From Actinomycetota bacterium (lineage in GTDB: Bacteria > Actinomycetota > Acidimicrobiia > Acidimicrobiales > Ilumatobacteraceae), in assembly GCA_009704065.1 (NCBI GenBank), contig WLEX01000014.1, positions 1-13,119 of the forward strand: DNA of 13,119 nt, given 5' to 3'. This document shows, one piece after another, positions 7,077 to 13,119 of the stretch (its first letter is position 1; every line of letters begins with the position of its first letter). Made by a program: the position numbers and the translations under genes. The notes beneath the pieces were generated by a model. It did not search any database, was not told the DNA's origin, and saw nothing but the letters and a program-made list of their open reading frames with translations.

Positions 7077-7652
7077 TCACACGCTACTTGGGTCGCTCGT
7101 GGGGTCGAGATCTTCTGGGCTATTGATATTGCGGACCGCTACGGCAGGAACAGGAACCTCAGCCACATCGAGAAGTACTGCTGCACGATGAACTGCGCGG
7201 TCGCTTCTTTTCCAAACCGACTGCAAGGTTGAGAAACATTCTTCTTTCGACCATGCAGCGCACAACCAATTTGGACGATCTGTGCGTCCAACCGTTGCCT
7301 GGGCGTCAGCGAGTCCTCGCACCAAACTTGCAATAACTGCACCCGTCATAAATGGCATGTCGCAAGAGAGAACAACTACGGCGTCATGGCTTGCATGCTT
7401 CATCGCTGTGATGATGCCTCCTAGAGGACCCTCTCCCGGATATAGATCTTTTTTCCATGTGCCTTGGAGAGACTTTGCTTTCGCTTGTGTACCACCAACA
7501 AGTAGAACCTCTGTTGCTCCTGCATCCAGAGCTGCGGTGATGACACGGTTAGCCATAGATACGCCATCAACTTCAAAGGTCGCTTTATCGACGCCCATAC
7601 GGGAACTATCGCCACCTATAAGAACTGCGACCGTAAACGGCTGGTCAGACAT
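7077..7652 (-). CDS. MobA-like NTP transferase (probable molybdenum cofactor guanylyltransferase)
   Basis: This is a 191-aa nucleotidyltransferase of the MobA/NTP_transf_3 fold. MobA attaches GMP to molybdopterin to make the bis-MGD cofactor, while MocA uses CTP. Visible motifs are the nucleotide loop LIGGDSSRMGVDKA (11-24, family LAGGxSxRMGxDK with the usual Ala replaced by Ile), GEGPLGGI (73-80) and the metal-binding strand LSCDMP (95-100). The length matches short MobA proteins. The ATG at 7652 has no clear Shine-Dalgarno. It leads the cluster with rhodanese and rnd and is divergent, over 41 bases, from a small membrane protein. No other molybdenum cofactor genes are in the window, so specificity (GTP, CTP or an unrelated sugar/alcohol phosphate) is not settled and I leave out the gene symbol. 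Confidence 0.8.
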   Translation of the reverse strand: MSDQPFTVAVLIGGDSSRMGVDKATFEVDGVSMANRVITAALDAGATEVLLVGGTQAKAKSLQGTWKKDLYPGEGPLGGIITAMKHASHDAVVVLSCDMPFMTGAVIASLVRGLADAQATVGRTDRPNWLCAAWSKEECFSTLQSVWKRSDRAVHRAAVLLDVAEVPVPAVAVRNINSPEDLDPTSDPSSV

Positions 7653-7693
7653 GATGTCAAGACTAAGGGGTGTTCGCCATCTATGGTTGCTCC
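7653..7693. promoter_or_regulatory. Short divergent intergenic region
   Basis: These 41 bases lie between the divergent ATGs at 7652 (minus) and 7694 (plus). There is no recognisable pair of promoter boxes at correct spacing. A TTGACA on the minus strand at 7655-7660 is too close to the mobA-like ATG to drive that gene. Confidence 0.25.
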
Positions 7694-7993
7694 ATGAGCG
7701 TTATCTCTGCCAGCACCAATGTGGACACCATTAAAAACATCGCCTTAGGGCTTTCTGCGGGCTCATTAGTCCTTGGATTGATCGCAATGAAGGTCATCTC
7801 GAACGTGGTGGGAAAGATTGTCTCCCTCGTAGTTTTCGTGGCAATTGCTCTAGCCGGGTATTCGCAGCGAGCTTCAATTATTGACTGTGCTTCTAAGGTG
7901 CAGGACCAAGCTACTGCTACTGCATCAGTCAACACTCAGTGCACATTTTTTGGTCGCACTATCGACGTAAAGGTTCCTCAACCTTCTAAATGA
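7694..7993 (+). CDS. Small two-helix membrane protein of unknown function
   Basis: This is an unrecognised 99-aa protein. I chose ATG 7694. A GTG at 7670 would add eight residues, but its AAGGGG is directly adjacent and too close to serve as a ribosome site. Neither start has a good one. Two hydrophobic segments at about 15-35 (IALGLSAGSLVLGLIA) and 38-57 (VGKIVSLVVFVAIALAGY) should form a membrane hairpin. The last 40 residues are polar, with Cys65 and Cys83, which could pair if that part is outside the cytoplasm. There is no cleavable signal. It is divergent from the mobA-like gene and convergent with the alpha/beta hydrolase, overlapping its 3' end by 16 bases, so it is likely a single-gene transcript. 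Function is unknown. Confidence 0.65.
   Translation: MSVISASTNVDTIKNIALGLSAGSLVLGLIAMKVISNVVGKIVSLVVFVAIALAGYSQRASIIDCASKVQDQATATASVNTQCTFFGRTIDVKVPQPSK
7970..7985. terminator. Small hairpin over convergent stop codons
   Basis: AAGGTT (7970-7975) and AACCTT (7980-7985) form a perfect six-base stem with loop CCTC, covering the hydrolase stop and lying six bases before the plus-strand stop. On the minus strand the stem is followed by a short T run. It is a weak candidate terminator, slightly better for the hydrolase. Confidence 0.35.
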
Positions 7994-8748
7994 ACCGACA
8001 CGAGAGACGTGACACATTCCAAAGGATGAGTCATCGGTGCTCCGTGCTTTGCTCCTTGAATCTCGACCAGGGTTCCTTGAGAAACGTTTGTGCTGATCCA
8101 TCTAGCTGCATCAGCATGATGCGACAAGCCGAGTGATCCAAAACCGGCATACACCGGACACGTGATTTTGTCGGGTTGCCACGGAGCTTCGAGACGAAGC
8201 GAAGTTAACTCTCCTACTAATGCTGGCCCCTCTCTTCGTCGTTCATTCTTGGTTCTGTCGGGGAGTTGATCCCAGCGTTTTTGCCCGATCAGTCGAACCA
8301 TAAAATTTTCAGAAGCGTCTGCTTCATTACCCGCGATTCCGATAGCGCCTGCTGTACTTCCAGGCCACCATGGCATCCATGACAGTGGCGTCTCGAAGGT
8401 GCTGACACCTAGAACCTGTTGGCCGAGACGTGCTGCAGCAGCGAGAGCAATATTTCCCCCGTAACTATGACCAAAAATCACAACAGGCCTATCTCCGATT
8501 AAGTCGACAAGATCATCAACTTGGTCAGCAACTGCAAATGGTCCGCCATGTGGCCATGATTTCCCGTAGCCCCTGCGGTCGTAGCGGAGCACCTGATTTC
8601 GCGATTGAAGATGGCGAGACATCAATGCCATCCCGGCGCTTCTATCGAGGGATCCATGAATGAGAACAACCAAGGGACCTTCAGAATTACCTGTTATTTC
8701 AGAGAATATTGGACTTGAGGTCGACTGATGAGGCTGCGTGTCTGACAC
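7978..8748 (-). CDS. Alpha/beta hydrolase-fold protein
   Basis: This is a 256-aa alpha/beta hydrolase of unknown substrate. The core motifs are in order: VVLIHGSLD (27-35, oxyanion region), RYDRRGYGKS (55-64), the nucleophile elbow FGHSYGGN (92-99, Ser95) and a candidate catalytic His235 in AKHGAPM. The usual acid after strand 6 or 7 is not obvious. The place where many members have G-x-x-D reads GFGSLGLSHH. Glu119 or another acidic residue may serve. A Trp/Pro-rich segment (MPWWPG, about 125-130) starts the cap region. There is no signal peptide. The start is GTG 8748, without a Shine-Dalgarno, 20 bases from the divergent histidine phosphatase ATG. It could be an esterase, lipase or haloperoxidase-like enzyme, and the sequence does not allow a choice. 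Confidence 0.85.
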   Translation of the reverse strand: MSDTQPHQSTSSPIFSEITGNSEGPLVVLIHGSLDRSAGMALMSRHLQSRNQVLRYDRRGYGKSWPHGGPFAVADQVDDLVDLIGDRPVVIFGHSYGGNIALAAAARLGQQVLGVSTFETPLSWMPWWPGSTAGAIGIAGNEADASENFMVRLIGQKRWDQLPDRTKNERRREGPALVGELTSLRLEAPWQPDKITCPVYAGFGSLGLSHHADAARWISTNVSQGTLVEIQGAKHGAPMTHPLECVTSLVSVHLEG

Positions 8749-8768
8749 TTTCGTATCATTTCATACTT
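8749..8768. promoter_or_regulatory. Very short divergent promoter region
   Basis: Only 20 bases separate the GTG at 8748 (minus) and ATG at 8769 (plus). TATCAT at 8754-8759 fits a -10 box for the plus strand and would place transcription start at or within a few bases of the ATG, meaning a leaderless mRNA. No -35 match is seen. Confidence 0.3.
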
Positions 8769-9383
8769 ATGGAACTAATTCTCGTTCGTCATGGCCTTCC
8801 CGTTCGTCGGGAAAACACGACGGGTCCAGCTGACCCAGAACTGTCGCCCGATGGTCATGCACAAGCGAAATTGTTTGCGCAATACATCGCCTCGGAAAAG
8901 ATTGACGCCATTTACTCAAGTCCGTTGAAGCGTGCGTTTCAAACTGCTGATCCTTTGTGTGAGGCAATAGGACAGTCGGCGGTACTCGTACCTGGTGTTG
9001 CCGAATGGGATCAGCATTCGAATGAATACATCCCGGTGGAAGAGTTAAAAGCGGCAAATGATCCTCGTTGGCAAGAGATGGCCAAAGGTGGTTGGAATTC
9101 TGAAGAGATTCCAGAGGAATTTCATGATCGCGTCATGTCGAGCCTTGAAAAAATCATTGACGACCATAAAGGTGGTCGCGTAGTTGTGACCTGTCATGGC
9201 GGCGTGATTAATGATTACCTGTCTCACGTTCTCGGACTAGGTGGGTCGCAGTTCTTCTATCCGAATTACACTTCAATACATCGCATTGCTGCATCATCAT
9301 CTGGCCATCGAAGCATTTTGTCTATCAATGAAACTGCCCATCTTCGTGGCTCGGGATTGCCAGTAGGGCTGTTCAGTGCTTAG
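8769..9383 (+). CDS. Histidine phosphatase family protein (phosphoglycerate mutase-like)
   Basis: This is a 204-aa phosphatase of the histidine phosphatase superfamily, branch 1, in which a phosphohistidine intermediate forms during phosphoester hydrolysis. The RHG signature is at the extreme N-terminus (LVRHGLP, His8). SSPLKRAFQTA (50-60) provides the second arginine, VAEWD (77-81) the acidic residue, and VTCHGGVINDY (140-150) the second catalytic His143. I chose ATG 8769 because it puts the RHG motif at the usual position. An upstream ATG at 8709 would overlap the divergent hydrolase gene. The lack of the longer phosphoglycerate mutase insertions suggests a broad phosphatase rather than a glycolytic mutase. 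Its stop overlaps the aminopeptidase start by eight bases, so the two are translated together. Confidence 0.88.
   Translation: MELILVRHGLPVRRENTTGPADPELSPDGHAQAKLFAQYIASEKIDAIYSSPLKRAFQTADPLCEAIGQSAVLVPGVAEWDQHSNEYIPVEELKAANDPRWQEMAKGGWNSEEIPEEFHDRVMSSLEKIIDDHKGGRVVVTCHGGVINDYLSHVLGLGGSQFFYPNYTSIHRIAASSSGHRSILSINETAHLRGSGLPVGLFSA
9365..9368 (+). promoter_or_regulatory. Shine-Dalgarno for the M18 aminopeptidase
   Basis: AGGG lies seven bases before the GTG at 9376, inside the end of the phosphatase gene. It supports GTG 9376 rather than the internal ATG at 9403. Confidence 0.45.
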
Positions 9384-10611
9384 CAACACTCTTCCTTCCC
9401 TGATGGAATGGCTAGATGCATGTCCGACGCCATTCCATGTAGTTGAACGTGCGGCAACTTTGCTGCAATCTTCACAGTTTCAGCAGGTCGACGGATTGTC
9501 CGGTGAATTACCTAGAAACGGTTTTTTATGTCGTGATGGAAGCATTGTTGCGTGGCGACTTGGAGCACCAGATGCCCCTATCCGGATTGTCGGCGCACAT
9601 ACCGACTCACCTAACTTGCGCGTCCTTCCTCAACCGAATATTTCACAATCAGGTTGGTCGCAACTAGCTGTCGAGGTGTACGGCGGAGTGCTGCTCAATT
9701 CTTGGCTCGATCGCGATCTCGGAATAGCAGGTCGTGTAATTGGTGTTTCAGGAGAATCTGTTCTCTTCAATGTCACTGCTCCTCTCGCGCGTGTTCCTCA
9801 GTTAGCAATTCATCTAGACCGTGAAGTAAACGAGCGAGGTGTTCAGCTAGACAAGCATCAGCATTTGACGCCCATATGGGGTATTGGCACCAACAACTTC
9901 TCTGAGTGGTTGCGACAAGTTACTGGCTTGGACCATATTGCAGCATTCGATGCTCATCTCTTCGATATAACCCCATCAGCAATTCTTGGCGTTGATAACT
10001 CAATGCTGGCAAGTGGTCGGCTTGACAATCAACTGTCTTGTTGGGCAGGCATATACGCACTCATCAATTCTCTACATTCTGAATGCACTCAGATTGTGGT
10101 TTTAAATGATCATGAAGAAGTGGGTTCAGATAGCGCTACCGGTGCTGGAGGTCCACTGCTTGAGTCGATAATTGATGCGATATCGATCCAAGAGGGTTTA
10201 TCGAGGGGTCAACATTTCGACCGCATGTCACGATCATGGTGCTTGTCTGCCGACAATGCCCATGCCATCCATCCCAATTACACCGAACGTCATGAACCTC
10301 GGCATGCACCTGTTCCCAATGCGGGCGTTGCTTTAAAAATTAATGGGAACCAACGGTATGCAACCTCATCAAGAGGAGCAGCACACATACGAGGCGTAGC
10401 CGACTCTGCAGGCGTGCCGCTTCAGACATTTGTGTCACGAAACAACATGCCTTGCGGTTCCACTATTGGACCTATCGCTGCCACAAAGCTCGGCATCGAG
10501 GCGATTGATGTTGGAGTACCACAACTTTCTATGCACTCGGCTCGTGAAATGTGTGGATCAGCAGATCCTGCACACCTTCTCACTCTCATGGTTGCATTTC
10601 TTAACCAGTAA
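9376..10611 (+). CDS. M18-family aminopeptidase (aspartyl aminopeptidase type)
   Basis: This cytosolic di-metal aminopeptidase of family M18 releases N-terminal, usually acidic, residues from peptides. The product is 411 aa, normal for bacterial members (about 410-430). Family motifs are complete: CPTPFHVVE (16-24), the metal ligand VGAHTDSPN (72-80, His75), GRLDNQLS (214-221, bridging Asp217), NDHEEVGS (244-251, catalytic Glu247 and ligand Glu248), SADNAHAIHPNY (291-302, Asp293) and the last ligand PQLSMHSAREM (382-392, His387). GCGSTIGP-like CGSTIGP is at 360-366. The start is GTG 9376 with a fair ribosome site, overlapping the phosphatase stop by eight bases. The TAA abuts the convergent plsC stop with no base between. 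The substrate residue is not certain from sequence. Confidence 0.93.
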   Translation: MLSNTLPSLMEWLDACPTPFHVVERAATLLQSSQFQQVDGLSGELPRNGFLCRDGSIVAWRLGAPDAPIRIVGAHTDSPNLRVLPQPNISQSGWSQLAVEVYGGVLLNSWLDRDLGIAGRVIGVSGESVLFNVTAPLARVPQLAIHLDREVNERGVQLDKHQHLTPIWGIGTNNFSEWLRQVTGLDHIAAFDAHLFDITPSAILGVDNSMLASGRLDNQLSCWAGIYALINSLHSECTQIVVLNDHEEVGSDSATGAGGPLLESIIDAISIQEGLSRGQHFDRMSRSWCLSADNAHAIHPNYTERHEPRHAPVPNAGVALKINGNQRYATSSRGAAHIRGVADSAGVPLQTFVSRNNMPCGSTIGPIAATKLGIEAIDVGVPQLSMHSAREMCGSADPAHLLTLMVAFLNQ

Positions 10612-10624
10612 CTATTTCTGGTTA
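10602..10624. terminator. Hairpin centred on two abutting convergent stop codons
   Basis: TAACCAG (10602-10608) pairs perfectly with CTGGTTA (10618-10624). The nine-base loop contains both stop codons, TAA of the M18 gene and TAG (reverse) of plsC. Neither strand has a proper T run after the stem, so a role in termination or 3'-end protection is possible but unproven. Confidence 0.35.
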
Positions 10625-11301
10625 GGGCAACCAGCTTTGACTTGAGCTTCATCGAATAATCGCTGCAGTTCGAGTGATAAGGAATGCGTGAGATCTTTTA
10701 CAGCTGAACGAGGAACACGTCCTGTTGCATCGGTGGATGCGGTCATTGGGGTGCCGACAATAACGACGCACTTTCGTGGGTAGATCATCTTGCCCCCCTT
10801 TTTCATGACTCTTTCAGAGCCGCCAATACCGACCGGAATGATGGGCACTCCTGCTTTCACAGCCACATACGCTGCGCCATCGAATAATGGCTGCACGATG
10901 GGCCCGGACTGACGCGTTCCCTCGGGAAAGAGAACTAACGGCTCCCCCGCTTCAAGAACCGCGATACAACGCTTCAGAGCCTCGCGATCGGCACTCCCCC
11001 GCGTGACAGGGAAAGCTCCTAACGCAGAGAGAACCCATCCGATGGGACCAAATTTCCAGATCGAATCTTTACCCATGAATCGCATCCGACGACCGGTAAC
11101 GGCCGCAGCCAGCGGCGTATCGATATTGGACCGGTGAATTGGCGCCAGAAGAAACGCACCATTATTAGGAATGTTGTGTTTACCAATAACTGTGGTGCGC
11201 GTGTATCCCACCGATGCACCAACAACGATTGCGCGAATAACTGCATAAAAAATTTTGCTTGCGCGCGAACTCCCTGCCATAAATGTGTCGACATCAGCCA
11301 T
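10612..11301 (-). CDS. plsC: 1-acyl-sn-glycerol-3-phosphate acyltransferase (PlsC family)
   Basis: This membrane-associated acyltransferase adds the second acyl chain to lysophosphatidic acid, giving phosphatidic acid for phospholipid synthesis. I chose ATG 11301, giving 229 aa. It overlaps the cmk stop by eight bases and has AAGG 12 bases upstream. A TTG at 11322 would add seven residues. Family blocks are clear: HRSNID (H-X4-D; His56, Asp61), the region MGKDSIWKFGPIGWVLSALGAFPVTRG (split motif at about 76-102), LFPEGTR (124-130) and VPIIPVGIGGS near 152-162. A moderately hydrophobic N-terminal helix (FYAVIRAIVVGASVGY) may anchor it in the membrane. It is the last gene of the guaB1-cmk-plsC unit. 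Glycerolipid specificity is the family default and could differ. Confidence 0.9.
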   Translation of the reverse strand: MADVDTFMAGSSRASKIFYAVIRAIVVGASVGYTRTTVIGKHNIPNNGAFLLAPIHRSNIDTPLAAAVTGRRMRFMGKDSIWKFGPIGWVLSALGAFPVTRGSADREALKRCIAVLEAGEPLVLFPEGTRQSGPIVQPLFDGAAYVAVKAGVPIIPVGIGGSERVMKKGGKMIYPRKCVVIVGTPMTASTDATGRVPRSAVKDLTHSLSLELQRLFDEAQVKAGCPNQK

Positions 11302-11944
11302 AGTCGTGTACTGCCTTCTCAAAAAGAGTGACGATCTCTGTTACAACTTGATCGATTGTATGAATACTTGAGTCGACGACGTGGGAATGTTGTGCGGGAC
11401 GTAATGGAGAATCGGAGCGACTTGAATCGAGATGATCGCGATGTGCGATACTCGCAGCAATTTCTGCAACGTCACCCCCCGATTGATCGACCCGCCTTTG
11501 CGCTCGAACTTCAGGTGATGCGGTCAGAAAAATCTTCAATACTGCATCGGGAAATACCACGGTGCCAATATCTCGACCTTCTACAACTCCGCCGTTATGT
11601 GCAGATATCCATGAACGTTGCTGTTCCCGCATGGCGTCCCTTACGGGCGTGTGCGCAGCAATGACGCTTACTATTTGATTGATCTCGGGACTACGAATCA
11701 GGTGAGAGATGTCAGTGTCGTTCAGACATGCAACGGTGTCCTCCACATCGACCTTAGATTCTCTTGCGATCACTCCCATTGCTTCTGCATTATGGATATC
11801 TAATTTTCTTACATCGGCTGCATATGCAATGCATCGGTACATCGCGCCAGTATCGAGATACGGAAGACCTGTTGCCAGCGCAACTTGTTTGGCCACGGTT
11901 GATTTGCCGGCCCCTGCGGGACCATCGATGGCAATAACACGCAT
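11294..11944 (-). CDS. cmk: Cytidylate kinase
   Basis: This cytosolic kinase phosphorylates CMP and dCMP to the diphosphates using ATP, for nucleotide recycling and DNA/RNA precursor supply. It is 216 aa, within the normal range. The P-loop GPAGAGKST is at 8-16, followed by YLDTGAMYR (29-37, NMP binding), VEGRDIGTVVFP (121-132) and the LID/arginine segment RDHLDSSRSDSPL (169-181), all diagnostic of CMP kinase rather than other NMP kinases. The ATG is three bases after the guaB1-like stop. No Shine-Dalgarno is evident, so coupling to the upstream gene is likely. Its stop lies inside the plsC start. Adjacency of cmk to plsC is seen in several bacterial groups (from memory). Confidence 0.95.
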   Translation of the reverse strand: MRVIAIDGPAGAGKSTVAKQVALATGLPYLDTGAMYRCIAYAADVRKLDIHNAEAMGVIARESKVDVEDTVACLNDTDISHLIRSPEINQIVSVIAAHTPVRDAMREQQRSWISAHNGGVVEGRDIGTVVFPDAVLKIFLTASPEVRAQRRVDQSGGDVAEIAASIAHRDHLDSSRSDSPLRPAQHSHVVDSSIHTIDQVVTEIVTLFEKAVHDYG

Positions 11945-11947
11945 TAT

Positions 11948-13119
11948 TTACCAGCTCGTACCGAGTGGACGACCTTCGTCATATCCCGCTGAACTTTGCA
12001 CACCGACAACGGCTCGCTCATGAAATTCATTGATCGTTGATGCACCTGCATAAGTGCAAGAAGAACGTAATCCGGCAACGATTTGGTCGATGATGTCTTC
12101 GACGCCGGGTCGCACAGCATCGAGATACATGCGCGAAGTGCTGATTCCCTCTTCAAAGAGTTCTTTGCGAGCACGTTCCACAGCTGATTCGGTGCGAGTG
12201 CGGTTCTTCACGGCTCTATTGGATGCCATGCCGAAACTTTCTTTATACAAGCGACCTTCTGTGTCACGAAGTGTGTCTGCAGCTGATTCGTATGTGCCGG
12301 CCAACCAAGAACCAAACATCACGTTCGATGCGCCCGCTGCGACAGCTAGCGCGACATCGCGAGGATAACGAACTCCACCATCGGCCCACACGTGTTTACC
12401 CATTGACCGTGCCATCTCGGCACACTCAAGAACTGCACTAAATTGCGGACGACCTACGCCCGTCATCATTCGAGTTGTACACATGGCACCGGGCCCAACT
12501 CCAACCTTGATGATGTCTGCTCCGGCGTTTAGTAAGTCGCGTGTTCCGTCACGTGTAACGACGTTGCCAGCAACAATGGTTGTAGAAGGCGCGGCAGCGC
12601 GAACCTCTTCGATGGCACGCAACATGCGATCTTGGTGGCCATGGGCCGTATCAATAACGAGTACGTCGACTCCTAGGTCGACGAGTGCTCTCGCTCTCCC
12701 TGCGGGATCGGCATTTATTCCTACTGCTACCGATGACAAGAAGCGTCCTTGCTTATCGACCGCTGGTTGATAAATGGTGCTTCGTAAAGCGCCTTTGCGC
12801 GTAATTGCACCAACTAATACGCCTTGTGCATTTACAACAGGGGCGAAAGAGAGTCGCTGCTCAATTAAGGCGTCGTGAATATCGGGTACTGACGTGGTGT
12901 CATTGAAAACAACCATGTCTGGATTCATAACGTTCTTCAATTGCGTGAAGCGATCGAATCCGGAAGCGTCGTGTTCGGTAAAGATGCCGAGGGGATGGTT
13001 CCCTGCATCGACGATAATGACTGCTCCGTGCGCACGCTTGTGAATGAGACTGAGGGCTTCCCCCACTGTGTCTTCTGGTGCAAGCGTGATGGGAGTTTCA
13101 AAAATGGGGTGACGCGACT
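11948..13119 (-). CDS. guaB1: GuaB1-family IMP dehydrogenase-related protein (probable GMP reductase), 5' end missing
   Basis: The frame is open through the right edge, so the N-terminus lies outside. A GTG at 13066 is only an internal valine codon, since RHPIFETPITLAPEDT continues upstream in frame. About 389 residues are visible out of roughly 480 expected. The visible part begins in CBS domain 1 (TVGEALSLIHKRAHGAVIIVD), then CBS domain 2 (about NPDMVVFNDTTSVPDIH through GAITRKGAL), then the catalytic barrel: VIDTAHGHQ, IVAGNVVTRDGTRDLL, the catalytic loop GVGPGAMCTTRMMTGVG (Cys codon at 12479-12481), WADGGVRYPRDVALA and ESFGMASNRA. Actinobacterial GuaB1 differs from true IMP dehydrogenase. 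The characterised mycobacterial protein is a CBS-containing GMP reductase (GMP to IMP with NADPH). It leads into cmk and plsC on the same strand. Confidence 0.88.
   Translation of the reverse strand, partial: SRHPIFETPITLAPEDTVGEALSLIHKRAHGAVIIVDAGNHPLGIFTEHDASGFDRFTQLKNVMNPDMVVFNDTTSVPDIHDALIEQRLSFAPVVNAQGVLVGAITRKGALRSTIYQPAVDKQGRFLSSVAVGINADPAGRARALVDLGVDVLVIDTAHGHQDRMLRAIEEVRAAAPSTTIVAGNVVTRDGTRDLLNAGADIIKVGVGPGAMCTTRMMTGVGRPQFSAVLECAEMARSMGKHVWADGGVRYPRDVALAVAAGASNVMFGSWLAGTYESAADTLRDTEGRLYKESFGMASNRAVKNRTRTESAVERARKELFEEGISTSRMYLDAVRPGVEDIIDQIVAGLRSSCTYAGASTINEFHERAVVGVQSSAGYDEGRPLGTSW

Noticed and set aside
7655..7660. TTGACA -35-like hexamer on the minus strand before the mobA-like gene
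   Set aside because: It is two bases from the ATG, and no -10 box follows at 16-18 bases (the sequence there is GC-rich coding).
8709..8768. 20-residue N-terminal extension of the histidine phosphatase
   Set aside because: It would precede the RHG motif, which is normally at the N-terminus, and would overlap the divergent hydrolase gene.
12664..12683. Perfect seven-base inverted repeat (CGTCGAC, six-base spacer, GTCGACG) inside guaB1
   Set aside because: It arises from repeated Val-Asp codons in VDLGVDV, lies mid-gene and has no T run, so it is probably coding by-product.

Overview
The window looks like ordinary chromosome from an actinobacterium (Actinomycetota). The main clues are a GuaB1-type IMP dehydrogenase/GMP reductase relative (a family typical of Actinobacteria), an actinobacterial-length transaldolase (365 aa) directly behind transketolase, and an RNase D with HRDC domains. 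Base composition looks balanced by eye, with tight packing, many GTG starts and mostly weak or absent Shine-Dalgarno sequences. This would suit a compact-genome, perhaps aquatic, lineage, but the placement below phylum is a guess. I see no mobile elements, CRISPR array, tRNA, rRNA or phage genes, and no gene-free stretch longer than about 100 bases.

Layout. (1) Positions 1-2416, plus strand: the transketolase C-terminus, transaldolase, and a LOG-family nucleotide phosphoribohydrolase, probably one operon. (2) 2403-2597 minus: a 64-aa helical protein, divergent from a cysteine-rich 253-aa protein at 2663-3424 plus. The latter ends in a good intrinsic terminator that overlaps the end of typA. 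(3) 7652 down to 3437, minus strand: MobA-like nucleotidyltransferase, rhodanese, RNase D, a 63-aa basic/acidic protein, and the ribosome-associated GTPase TypA/BipA. The first three are tightly linked. A possible terminator separates RNase D from the last two. (4) 7694-7993 plus: a two-helix small membrane protein, convergent with an alpha/beta hydrolase (7978-8748 minus). (5) 8769-10611 plus: a histidine phosphatase overlapping an M18 aminopeptidase. (6) 13119 down to 10612, minus: GuaB1 (5' end outside the window), cytidylate kinase, and PlsC acyltransferase, with tiny gaps or overlaps.

How the genes fit together. Transketolase and transaldolase are the non-oxidative pentose phosphate pathway. 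A LOG enzyme releases ribose 5-phosphate from nucleoside monophosphates, which would feed that pathway. GuaB1 and cytidylate kinase are also nucleotide interconversion enzymes, and PlsC makes phosphatidic acid for membranes. TypA and RNase D belong to ribosome and RNA metabolism. No clearly new multi-gene system is visible. The least explained items are the nine-cysteine protein at 2663-3424, the small proteins at 2403-2597, 5293-5484 and 7694-7993, and three hairpins placed on or beside the stop codons of convergent gene pairs.
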